Positions 15,764 to 22,392 of a DNA stretch of 40,078 nucleotides are shown piece by piece. Source of the DNA: JBOGDS01 sp050743075 (GTDB lineage: Bacteria; Actinomycetota; Actinomycetes; Jiangellales; Jiangellaceae); contig JBOGDS010000027.1 in NCBI GenBank assembly GCA_050743075.1, forward strand, positions 1-40,078. The letters run 5' to 3'. The notes beneath the pieces are model-generated. The model was not told the origin of the DNA. It saw nothing but the letters and a program-made list of their open reading frames with translations, and did no database searches. The position numbers and the translations under genes are program-made. Position 1 is the first letter of the stretch. The number at the start of each line of letters is the position of its first letter.

Positions 15764-16998
15764 ACCAGGCACGGCTGGACCGCCTGCTCGGCGGGCCGGA
15801 GACAGGCTGGCTCGTCGATCGGATCCGGCGGCGGATCGAACTCGGCGAGCCCTTGGACATCACGGTGACGCTCAGCGGGTCCACGCCCGCGCAGCGCGAC
15901 GCGGCGCACCGGCTGCTCGGCCGCGCCCCCCGCGCCGGCTCGAGCCTGGCCATCTCGCTGCCGGCCCTGGACGATGTGCTGCGCCGCAGCGGCGTGTCGC
16001 CAGCTGGGCTGGGCGCGGCCGTCGTCGCACTACGCGGGCCCGTGGTGGTCCGATCCGCGGCCGCCGCGCAGATCGAGCGCCACTGGGACGACGCGTTCGC
16101 GCCGGTCGCCGAGGTCGTGGCTACCCAGCCGGCGCTGGCTGCGTGGTACGAGCGGCTGCGGCGTAGCGGTCTGGTCCGGAGGCTGGCCGGTTCGCCCGAC
16201 GCCACTGGCCCGCTGCTGGCCGACCTCGCCGCGGTCGTCGCAGTGCTGCCGGCCGGCGGCGAGCAGCTCGCCCGGTTCGCGGCCCGCGTCACGGCCGACG
16301 CCCACGCGCTCGACGACGACCGTCCACTGGCCACGCTCGCGCTCGGTGCCGCGCGGGCACTGGGCGACCTTCCGGCGGGCACCGGCGCCGAGTGGCGGCG
16401 CGAAGTGTGGGCCTCGGTCGGTCTGTTGCGCGACGAGCTGTCAGCCACGGTGCTTACCCTCGGTCTACCGGGCGACGCGATCAGCGCCACCGGGCGGGCG
16501 TTGCGCGCCTGGCACGAAGCCGGCCAACCCGTCGCCCTCACGCTGCGTCAGCTCGTCCGCGACCCGCCGGCACTCGCGCTGGCGGGTGTCACCGTCTCGG
16601 TCTGCGAAGGTCCGGTGGTTGTCTCGACCGCGGCCGACGACCTCGGCACCTCGTGCCAACCGCTGGTCTGCACGAGTGGGCAACCTAGCGCGGCGGCCGT
16701 TCATCTCCTCCGGATACTCACCAGAGAAGGCGCCACGCTGCGCTACCACGGCGACTTCGACTGGGGCGGCCTGCGCATCGCTGGAGGCTTATATCGCAGA
16801 TTCCCGATGCGACCGTGGCGCTACGACGCGGCCGCGTACAACACGGCGGTCTCAGCCAGGCTCGGTCGCCACCTGACCGGCCCGCCCGTCGACGCCACCT
16901 GGGACCCTGCGCTTGCGCGCGCCATGCAGGCCGCCAGCATTCGTATCGAGGAGGAGCTTGTCCTCGACGAGCTGATCGGCGACCTCTCCGACGTGTGA
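15754..16998 (+). CDS. jetD: Wadjet type II nuclease subunit JetD (TIGR02679/DUF2399, Toprim-like)
   Basis: 414 residues from the GTG at 15754, which overlaps the end of jetC by 10 nt; the frame is open far upstream, but that part is antisense-like shadow of jetC. The C-terminal DUF2399 region carries the Toprim-like acidic set: Glu285 in VCEGPVVV and Asp334/Asp336 in RYHGDFDWGGLRIA. In studied systems JetD cleaves the plasmid once JetABC has detected it. The N-terminal part (LDRLLGGPETGWLVDRIRRRIELGEPL) matches TIGR02679 proteins. A TTA leucine codon sits at residue 346 (16789-16791), just after the active-site motif. It is the last gene of the operon and is followed within 25 nt by a hairpin. 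Confidence 0.93.
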   Translation: MGIDQARLDRLLGGPETGWLVDRIRRRIELGEPLDITVTLSGSTPAQRDAAHRLLGRAPRAGSSLAISLPALDDVLRRSGVSPAGLGAAVVALRGPVVVRSAAAAQIERHWDDAFAPVAEVVATQPALAAWYERLRRSGLVRRLAGSPDATGPLLADLAAVVAVLPAGGEQLARFAARVTADAHALDDDRPLATLALGAARALGDLPAGTGAEWRREVWASVGLLRDELSATVLTLGLPGDAISATGRALRAWHEAGQPVALTLRQLVRDPPALALAGVTVSVCEGPVVVSTAADDLGTSCQPLVCTSGQPSAAAVHLLRILTREGATLRYHGDFDWGGLRIAGGLYRRFPMRPWRYDAAAYNTAVSARLGRHLTGPPVDATWDPALARAMQAASIRIEEELVLDELIGDLSDV

Positions 16999-17019
16999 TC
17001 GCAGCTGCCCGTCGCGCGA

Positions 17020-17044
17020 GCGACCCCCGCCGTTGCGGGGTCGC
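17020..17044. terminator. Bidirectional terminator between jetD and the DUF4143 ATPase gene
   Basis: The stem GCGACCCC(C)GC pairs with GCGGGGTCGC through 10 base pairs with one bulged C and a CGTT loop. It is located 21 nt after the jetD stop and 8 nt from the stop of the convergent ATPase gene. Confidence 0.75.
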
Positions 17045-17052
17045 GCTACGGA

Positions 17053-18321
17053 TTACGCGGTCCACAGCCGGTCGACCGGAGTCACGTACAACCGGTCGTC
17101 GTAGGTGTAGCTGCGCTCGCCGGTGTACAGCGTGAAGCCGCCCAGGAAGGCTGGCCCCAGCCTGTCCCTCAACTGCTCGAGCCCTCTGAACGCGGAACCG
17201 GGCACCCGGGTGTCCGACTTGAACTCGAACCCGACTATCCCGCCATCCATGCGCTCAACGACGAGGTCGACCTCGTGCCCGTCGTGGGTCCGCCAATGTC
17301 CGAGCTGCACCGGCTCAGCGAGCCAGCTCAGTTGTTTGCGCAACTCACCGACGCAGAAGGTCTCCACCAGATGCCCCAGCTCGGTGAGCGCGGCCGGCTG
17401 CAACGTGCCCAGCTTCGCCTCGGTCAGCCGCAAGAGCATGGCCGCCACACCCGAGTCGACCAGGTGGACCTTCGGCGTGGCTACCACCCTGCTCCGCAGG
17501 GTCGTACCCCACGCCGGCAGCCGGTGGATCAGAAACACCGCCTCGAGCAGCTTCGTGTAGTTCTCCGCGGTGGACCTGTCCATCGACAGGTCGTCTGCAG
17601 CCTTGGCGATGTTCAGCAGCTGCCCAGTCTGCGAAGCAAGGCGAGCAAGCAGCCGGGGCAGCAGAGCGCGTTGTCGGATCCGAGACAGGTCCACGACGTC
17701 GCGATCCATCACCACGGTGACGTAGTCGTCGAACCACCTGCTCCGAGCAGCCTCGCTGGAGCGAGCCAACGCGTCAGGGAACCCACCGGTGACGAAACGG
17801 CGGATGTAGTCGACCCGGGCCGTGGTCGACATCGTCCGGGTGACGAGGGCCGGCGGATCGTTCAGGGCGGTCGAGGCGAACGTTTCCTGGTGACCAGCGA
17901 CCTCACCTGCCGAGAGCGGCCACACCGGCACGACATGCAACCGGCCGGCGAGTGACTGCGCAGCGCGCGGCAGACTCTCGTAACTTGTGGTACCTGTCAG
18001 CACAAAGCGTCCTGGCGTCGACGACCTGTTCAGCTCGGCCTTGATCGCATCGAGCAGTTCCGGAACATGCTGGTACTCGTCGATGAACACCGGTGCCTGT
18101 CCCGATACGAACAGCGGCGGGTCGACACTGACCGCGTCCCGGGTCCGGAGGTCGTCGAGATCGATGACCTCACGCTTGTGAGCGTCTGCGAGGTCACGGA
18201 GAAGAGTGGACTTGCCGACCGCCCGTGGGCCTTGCAACACGATCACTCGCTCGTCCTCGAGCAGGCCGGGGACAACCCCGGTCAGCCTCCGGGGCACCTT
18301 GGACTCCAGGGCCGCTGCCAT
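17053..18321 (-). CDS. AAA ATPase with DUF4143 (AAA_14-type)
   Basis: 422 residues from the ATG at 18321 (a GTG lies immediately before it). The Walker A is GPRAVGKST (about 31-39) and the Walker B is VFIDEYQ (Asp81/Glu82). The AAA_14 feature FVLTGTTS acts as sensor. The C-terminal half is DUF4143, with EVDLVVERMDGGIVGFEFKSD, a PD-(D/E)xK-like core (Asp, then Glu-x-Lys). This family is widespread, sporadic and often in genomic islands; its function is not established, though the combination of an ATPase with a nuclease-like fold has led to suggestions of restriction or defence roles. It lies convergent to the Wadjet operon. An unusual motif array lies upstream. No frame breaks. Confidence 0.9.
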   Translation of the reverse strand: MAAALESKVPRRLTGVVPGLLEDERVIVLQGPRAVGKSTLLRDLADAHKREVIDLDDLRTRDAVSVDPPLFVSGQAPVFIDEYQHVPELLDAIKAELNRSSTPGRFVLTGTTSYESLPRAAQSLAGRLHVVPVWPLSAGEVAGHQETFASTALNDPPALVTRTMSTTARVDYIRRFVTGGFPDALARSSEAARSRWFDDYVTVVMDRDVVDLSRIRQRALLPRLLARLASQTGQLLNIAKAADDLSMDRSTAENYTKLLEAVFLIHRLPAWGTTLRSRVVATPKVHLVDSGVAAMLLRLTEAKLGTLQPAALTELGHLVETFCVGELRKQLSWLAEPVQLGHWRTHDGHEVDLVVERMDGGIVGFEFKSDTRVPGSAFRGLEQLRDRLGPAFLGGFTLYTGERSYTYDDRLYVTPVDRLWTA

Positions 18322-18399
18322 CACGTCGCTCGTCGTAGGCCGAACCCATGACCAGCTTCGTCGATACCGCTCAGCGTATCCTCCTCCTCGGGCGGCCTC

Positions 18400-18471
18400 T
18401 TCCGCAATTTGAGCATAGCGAACACCGCAATCTACGCGTCAGTTCTCCGCAATTGAGCAGCGAGCTCCGCA
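18400..18471 (-). repeat. Array of four TTGCGG(A/T) motifs upstream of the DUF4143 ATPase gene
   Basis: On the minus strand TTGCGG followed by A or T occurs four times. The plus-strand CCGCAA copies start at 18401, 18424, 18446 and 18466, spaced 23, 22 and 20 nt, about two helical turns apart. The copies pair into two composite direct repeats of the form TTGCGG(A/T)G(C/T)TCGCT..GCTCAA(A)TTGCGG(A). The array lies 80-150 nt before the start of the ATPase gene. Between array and gene, GATACGCT could be a -10 element. It is probably a cooperative protein-binding region. Confidence 0.65.
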
Positions 18472-18540
18472 ACCAGATACCGCGTGTCGGCGCTCCGATC
18501 GCTCCCGGCGGTCGCACCTGCCAATGGGTCACCCGGGCCG

Positions 18541-18556
18541 ACTCGGAGCACCGAGT
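18541..18556 (-). terminator. Small hairpin after the MMPL gene
   Basis: ACTCGG-AGCA-CCGAGT forms a 6-bp stem and tetraloop 31 nt beyond the MMPL stop codon. It is a possible terminator, weaker than the others in this window. Confidence 0.35.
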
Positions 18557-18586
18557 GGCTGGCACGACAAGCTTGGCAACGGCCAC

Positions 18587-20695
18587 CTAGCCCCTCAGCT
18601 GCAGCGACGCTTCCTCGAGCTCCTCGGGCTCGACGTCGGCCCTGCGGGACAGCGCGCTCGGCCACCACATCCACCTGCCCACGTCCAGGTTCAGCGCCGT
18701 CACCAGGATCGACCGGACAATCAGCGTGTCGAGCAAGACGCCGAACGCGACCGCGAACCCGATCTGGGCGAAGGCCACCACCGGGAGCGTGGCCAGCACG
18801 GCGAACGTACCGGCGAGCACCAGCCCGGCCGACGTGATGACCCCACCGGTTGCGGCCAGCCCGATCAGCCCGCCGCGGCGGGTGCCGTGCTGCCTCGCCT
18901 CCTCGTGCACCCGGGTCATCAGGAAGATGTTGTAGTCGATGCCGAGCGCGACGAGGAACACGAAGACGAACAACGGGAAGGCGGTGTCGACCCCGGCGAA
19001 GCCGAGCAGGTGCTCGAAGACCAGGACGCTCACACCGAGCGCCGCGGCGAACGACAGCACGACCGTGGCGATCAGGATCAGCGGCGCCACCAGCGCACGA
19101 AGCAGCACGGCGAGGATCACGAACACCGCCACCAGGATCAGCGGCATGATCACGGCGCTGTCGCGCTGGGCTGCCCTCTGCGCGTCGAGGTTGATCGCGG
19201 TGTTGCCGCCGACCAACGCATCGCCGTCGGGCACAGCATGGACACTGTCGCGAACCCGGTCGATGGTCTCCTGCGCCGCGGGGCTGTCAGGTGCGGCGGC
19301 CAGCGTGCCCTCGAGATAGGCGACCTCGCCCACAACGGCCGGCTCACCGACCTCGGCGATGCCCTCGGCGTCCGCGAATGCGGCCCGGATCCCGTCGGCC
19401 GCGCCCGCATTGCCCACGACGACGACCGGGTTGCCCGTACCCGCCGGGAAGTGCCGGGCGAGGATCTCCTCGCCCTCGATCGAGGCCGGCCTGTCGACGA
19501 AGGCGTCGCGGTTCTGCAGGACCCCTGCGTTCAGCCCGAGCAGGCCCAGAGCCATCGCGCCGAGGGCGACAGTCGTCCCCACCCACACCACCCGTGGCCG
19601 GCGGGCGATCTGCCGGCCGGCCCGGGCCCAGATACCGCTCTCGGTCGGCTCGGCCGTGCCGTACCGCGGCCGCACCGGCCAGAAGATCCAGCGGCCGACG
19701 ACCACGAGCAGCGCCGGCAGCAGGGTCAGCATGGCGACCAGACCGATCGCGATCCCGACCGCAAGCACCGGGCCCATGCCGCGGGTGGAGTTCATTTCTG
19801 CCGCCAGCAGACACAGCATCCCGACGGCGACCGTGGCCGCGCTGGCGATGATCGCTGGGCTGGCACGTCGCAGCGCGAACTCCATCGCCTCGTGCCGGTC
19901 CTGGTGACGGCGCAGCTCTTCGCGGAACCTGGCCACGATCAGCAGTGCATAGTCGGTGCTCGCGCCGAAGACCAGGACGAGCAGGATGCCGGCCGTCTGC
20001 GCGTTGACGGTGACACCGGCGTACTCGGCGAGCAGGTACACGACTGCCTGGGCCACGGTCAACGCCGTGAAGGCCGAGAGGACCGGCAGCAGCCACAGGA
20101 CCCGGCTGCGGTACGACAGCAGCAGGATCGCGATGACGACTGCCATCGCCGCGTAGAGCAGGGTTCCGTCGATGCCTTCGAACGCCTCGGCGAAGTCGGC
20201 TGCCACGCCGGCCGGCCCGGCGACGTGGGCCGAGAGCCCGTCTGGCGTCTCACTGGTGATCTGTGCCATCTCGCCGACGGTCTCGCCGATCTCGACCCAG
20301 CCGCCGTCGCCGGGGTCGACCGGCACGATCAGCTGCAGTGCCTGCCCGTCCTGGGACGGCACCGGACCGATGACCTCGCCGGTGACGTTGTCCAGCCCAC
20401 CGATGGCCTGCGCGTGTTCGGCGGCCCGGGCCAGGTCGCCGTCGGTGGTGCCGTCCGTCCGTTCGTAGACCGCGATCGCGGGGAGCGCGTCGCCGGTCTG
20501 GAAGGCGGCCTGCTGGATCTTGAAGACCTGCGTGGACTCGGCGCTGCCGGGCAGCCAGGACGCGGCGTCGTTCTCCTGCGCGCCGGCCAGCTTGGCCGAG
20601 AGCGGGAGCGCCACCGCGAAGACCGCGACCCAGAACGCGACGAGGATCCACTTGGTGCGACGACCGCAGACGGCGCGAGCCAGTGCCCCACTCAT
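18587..20695 (-). CDS. MMPL family (RND-superfamily) transporter
   Basis: 702 residues in the classic two-repeat MMPL layout. Each half has one N-terminal membrane helix (ILVAFWVAVFAVALPL; VVWVGTTVALGAMALGLLGL), a large extracytoplasmic domain, and then a cluster of five helices. The proton-relay signatures FGASTDYALLIVARF and VALGIDYNIFLMTRV are intact in the two halves. Members export lipids, polyketides, siderophores or toxic hydrophobics using proton motive force; the substrate here is unknown. The true start is the ATG at 20695, which overlaps the stop of the preceding DinB-fold gene (ATGA); the frame extends 39 residues further upstream, but that stretch is Arg/Pro shadow. Acidic C-terminus (DVEPEELEEAS). 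Coupled translation suggests the two proteins serve one response, such as detoxification. Confidence 0.92.
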   Translation of the reverse strand: MSGALARAVCGRRTKWILVAFWVAVFAVALPLSAKLAGAQENDAASWLPGSAESTQVFKIQQAAFQTGDALPAIAVYERTDGTTDGDLARAAEHAQAIGGLDNVTGEVIGPVPSQDGQALQLIVPVDPGDGGWVEIGETVGEMAQITSETPDGLSAHVAGPAGVAADFAEAFEGIDGTLLYAAMAVVIAILLLSYRSRVLWLLPVLSAFTALTVAQAVVYLLAEYAGVTVNAQTAGILLVLVFGASTDYALLIVARFREELRRHQDRHEAMEFALRRASPAIIASAATVAVGMLCLLAAEMNSTRGMGPVLAVGIAIGLVAMLTLLPALLVVVGRWIFWPVRPRYGTAEPTESGIWARAGRQIARRPRVVWVGTTVALGAMALGLLGLNAGVLQNRDAFVDRPASIEGEEILARHFPAGTGNPVVVVGNAGAADGIRAAFADAEGIAEVGEPAVVGEVAYLEGTLAAAPDSPAAQETIDRVRDSVHAVPDGDALVGGNTAINLDAQRAAQRDSAVIMPLILVAVFVILAVLLRALVAPLILIATVVLSFAAALGVSVLVFEHLLGFAGVDTAFPLFVFVFLVALGIDYNIFLMTRVHEEARQHGTRRGGLIGLAATGGVITSAGLVLAGTFAVLATLPVVAFAQIGFAVAFGVLLDTLIVRSILVTALNLDVGRWMWWPSALSRRADVEPEELEEASLQLRG

Positions 20696-21255
20696 GCCCT
20701 CCGGCCGTACATTGCCAGCAGCAGGGTCTGTGCGTCGGCGTCGTGGGCGACGGGCGGTCGTTCGGCGACCGCTCCCCCGGCCCGGAAGGCATCCTCCTTG
20801 TCCGCGAACCATTCGGCGAACACGTCGACCAGCTCGGGGTCGAGCCGGGGGTCGGCGCCGACGGCGATGGCGAGGTCCCAGCTATGGACCACGTTGTCGG
20901 CCGCGACCTCCATGAGGTAATCGCGTGCCGGGACGTCACCCCGGGAGATGTGCACCGGCTGGTCGACGGACTCGAGTGCGGCAGCGGCCTGCGTCGCCGC
21001 GGTCATCGCGTCGCGCCATGCGGCCTGGGGATCGTCGCCGAGCTGGTCGCGGTCGAGGCGATCACCGACCTCCTCAATTGTGCCGCCCTGCAGCAGCGGC
21101 GGCACCCACAGATCCTCGACGGTGACGTGATTGACCAACGCCCGGACGTCCCACTCCGAGCAGGGAGTGAAGTGCGACCATTGGTCGGGCTGGACCGCGG
21201 TCATGCGCCGATCGAACTCGCCGCACGCTCTGCCGAACAGGTCGATCACGTCCAT
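20692..21255 (-). CDS. TIGR03086 family metal-binding protein (mycothiol-dependent isomerase/DinB fold)
   Basis: 187 residues. The N-terminal MDMPI/DinB four-helix domain is recognisable from CSEWDVRALVNHV (His43) and AADNVVHSWDLA (His124, Asp128), which together supply the metal ligands. Related proteins use or modify low-molecular-weight thiols such as mycothiol, a thiol typical of actinobacteria; TIGR03086 members have no settled substrate. The ATG at 21255 has GAGGGGC about 4 nt upstream. It is the first gene of a two-gene operon with the MMPL transporter, joined by a 4-nt overlap. The upstream 150-nt region is shared with the divergent vapBC pair. Confidence 0.88.
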   Translation of the reverse strand: MDVIDLFGRACGEFDRRMTAVQPDQWSHFTPCSEWDVRALVNHVTVEDLWVPPLLQGGTIEEVGDRLDRDQLGDDPQAAWRDAMTAATQAAAALESVDQPVHISRGDVPARDYLMEVAADNVVHSWDLAIAVGADPRLDPELVDVFAEWFADKEDAFRAGGAVAERPPVAHDADAQTLLLAMYGRRA

Positions 21256-21403
21256 AGCCCCTCCTCGCTGGCGCTGCCGACGATAGCGACAACCCGCACC
21301 GCTGGCTCACAAGCGCTGGCTGCGCGACCCCGCGCCCGTCACTGCGGCGCGCTGGCTGAGCTCGATGGCGATGGTGCGTGCATCTTGACGCCTGCTGGTG
21401 GAC

Positions 21404-21415
21404 GCATCATGATGC
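21404..21415. promoter_or_regulatory. Palindrome over the vapB start, candidate autoregulatory operator
   Basis: GCATCATGATGC is a perfect 12-bp palindrome that covers both candidate ATG starts of vapB. A further GCATC half-site lies about 25 nt upstream (near 21380). Ribbon-helix-helix antitoxins usually repress their own operon through short palindromes of this kind; assignment here is by position. Confidence 0.5.
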
Positions 21416-21684
21416 CTCGTGTGCGTACGACGCTGACGCTCGACCCGGACGTGGTCCGGCTTATCGAGGATGCCGCGCATCGCGAGCGGCGCCCGACGAA
21501 GCAGGTGATCAACGATGCGCTACGGCGGGCGCTTGCTCCGCCACCGGGTGTGCGGGGCCAGCCGTACCATCTGGTCCCCCACGACTCGGCGCTGCGGCCC
21601 GGACTCGACCTGGCCGGCTTCAACCGGCTCGTTGACGAGCTGGAGGACGAGGCGATCCTCGACCAGGCCCGGCGCGCCACGTGA
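21409..21684 (+). CDS. vapB: VapB-type antitoxin (ribbon-helix-helix)
   Basis: 91 residues from the ATG at 21409; a GTG at 21421 (MRTTLTLDPD...) is an equally plausible start, as related antitoxins often begin there. The N-terminal RTTLTLDPDVVRLIEDAAHRERRPTKQVINDALRRAL is a ribbon-helix-helix DNA-binding domain. The C-terminal GLDLAGFNRLVDELEDEAILDQARR is the acidic, toxin-binding tail. It should neutralise the downstream PIN toxin and repress the operon. Its stop overlaps the toxin start (GTGA), as is common in such pairs. Confidence 0.88.
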   Translation: MMPRVRTTLTLDPDVVRLIEDAAHRERRPTKQVINDALRRALAPPPGVRGQPYHLVPHDSALRPGLDLAGFNRLVDELEDEAILDQARRAT

Positions 21685-22109
21685 TCGTCGTCGATGTCAA
21701 CATGCTGCTCTACGCGGTCATCAGCAGCTTCCCGCACCACACCCGCGCCCATGCGTGGTGGGAGCAGTCGGTCAACTCGGCCGCCGAGATCGGACTGGCA
21801 GCACCGGCTCTGTTCGGCTTCCTCCGCTTGTCGACCAACCCACGCATCCTCGAGTCGCCACTTCCGGTCGAGCGGGCCGTCGGCTACGTCCGCGACTGGC
21901 TGGACCAGCCGAACGTTCGCTTCCTCTCACCAGGTCCACGCCACCTCGAGATCGCCTTTGCGATGCTGGTAGGGCTGGGGACCGCCGGCAATCTCACCAC
22001 CGACGTCCAGCTGGCAGCCCACGCGGTCGAGCAGGACGCGGAGCTCCATTCGAACGACACCGACTTCGGTCGCTTCTCCGATCTTCGGTGGGTGAACCCG
22101 CTGCAATAG
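21681..22109 (+). CDS. vapC: VapC-type PIN-domain ribonuclease toxin
   Basis: 142 residues, the usual length. The acidic PIN residues are visible: Asp5 in VVDVNMLLYA, Asp108 in NLTTDVQLAAHA, and Asp126/Asp128 in SNDTDFGRF. FLRLSTNPRIL matches the TIGR00028 group of PIN toxins. It is predicted to cleave RNA (tRNA or rRNA in studied homologues) when not bound by VapB. The GTG start overlaps the antitoxin stop by 4 nt. It appears intact. The neighbouring downstream gene is a decayed regulator, so the pair lies at the edge of a degraded segment. Confidence 0.9.
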   Translation: MIVVDVNMLLYAVISSFPHHTRAHAWWEQSVNSAAEIGLAAPALFGFLRLSTNPRILESPLPVERAVGYVRDWLDQPNVRFLSPGPRHLEIAFAMLVGLGTAGNLTTDVQLAAHAVEQDAELHSNDTDFGRFSDLRWVNPLQ

Positions 22110-22113
22110 GACC

Positions 22114-22392
22114 ATGGGGCCGCGCGTGCCCATTGCCGTCCGTGCATCCGAGATGCTCGGCACCCACATGGAGCTCGCACCGATCAAGCCCTTCCGGCAG
22201 TTGACCGGCTCGCTGTTCGAGGCCGACGAGGTGACCTTCGACGGTTGTTCCGAACCTGATCGGGCGACGTTTGACGCGGTGCTCGCGGCCGCGGACCGGA
22301 CATCGATCGTCGGCTCAGGTCTGACCGCCGGGACGGCTGAGCGAGTGGCGACTCCCTTCGGACACTCGAGACCCACATCGGTGTCAGACTGA
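22114..22392 (+). CDS. Short open frame of unknown origin, possibly the start of the following pseudogene
   Basis: 92 codons from an ATG 4 nt after vapC. The text up to about residue 72 (IKPFRQLTGSLFEADEVTF, then PDRATFDAVLAAADRTSIVGSG) has the composition of real protein, whereas the end (PFGHSRPTSVSD) does not. At about 22341-22365 the neighbouring frame takes over (SLRTLETHIGVRLIIGSTVRRVP), again one base out of register. It may thus be the 5' part of the same broken gene. I recognise no family. Confidence 0.25.
   Translation: MGPRVPIAVRASEMLGTHMELAPIKPFRQLTGSLFEADEVTFDGCSEPDRATFDAVLAAADRTSIVGSGLTAGTAERVATPFGHSRPTSVSD

Noticed and set aside
17053..18321. DUF4143 ATPase as a fifth Wadjet component
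   Set aside because: It is convergent, separated from jetD by a terminator, and has its own upstream region; Wadjet loci do not require it.
18400..18471. CRISPR array
   Set aside because: The repeated unit is only about seven bases, spacing is 20-23 nt, and no cas genes are near; a protein-binding array fits better.
18325..18586. Short open frames between the DUF4143 and MMPL genes
   Set aside because: They have no ribosome-binding site or conserved motif and coincide with the direct-repeat array.
18524..20920. Long plus-strand open frame of 798 codons
   Set aside because: It is antisense to the MMPL gene, Arg/Asp/His/Gln-rich with no motif or ribosome-binding site, and is an artefact of GC-rich codon bias.
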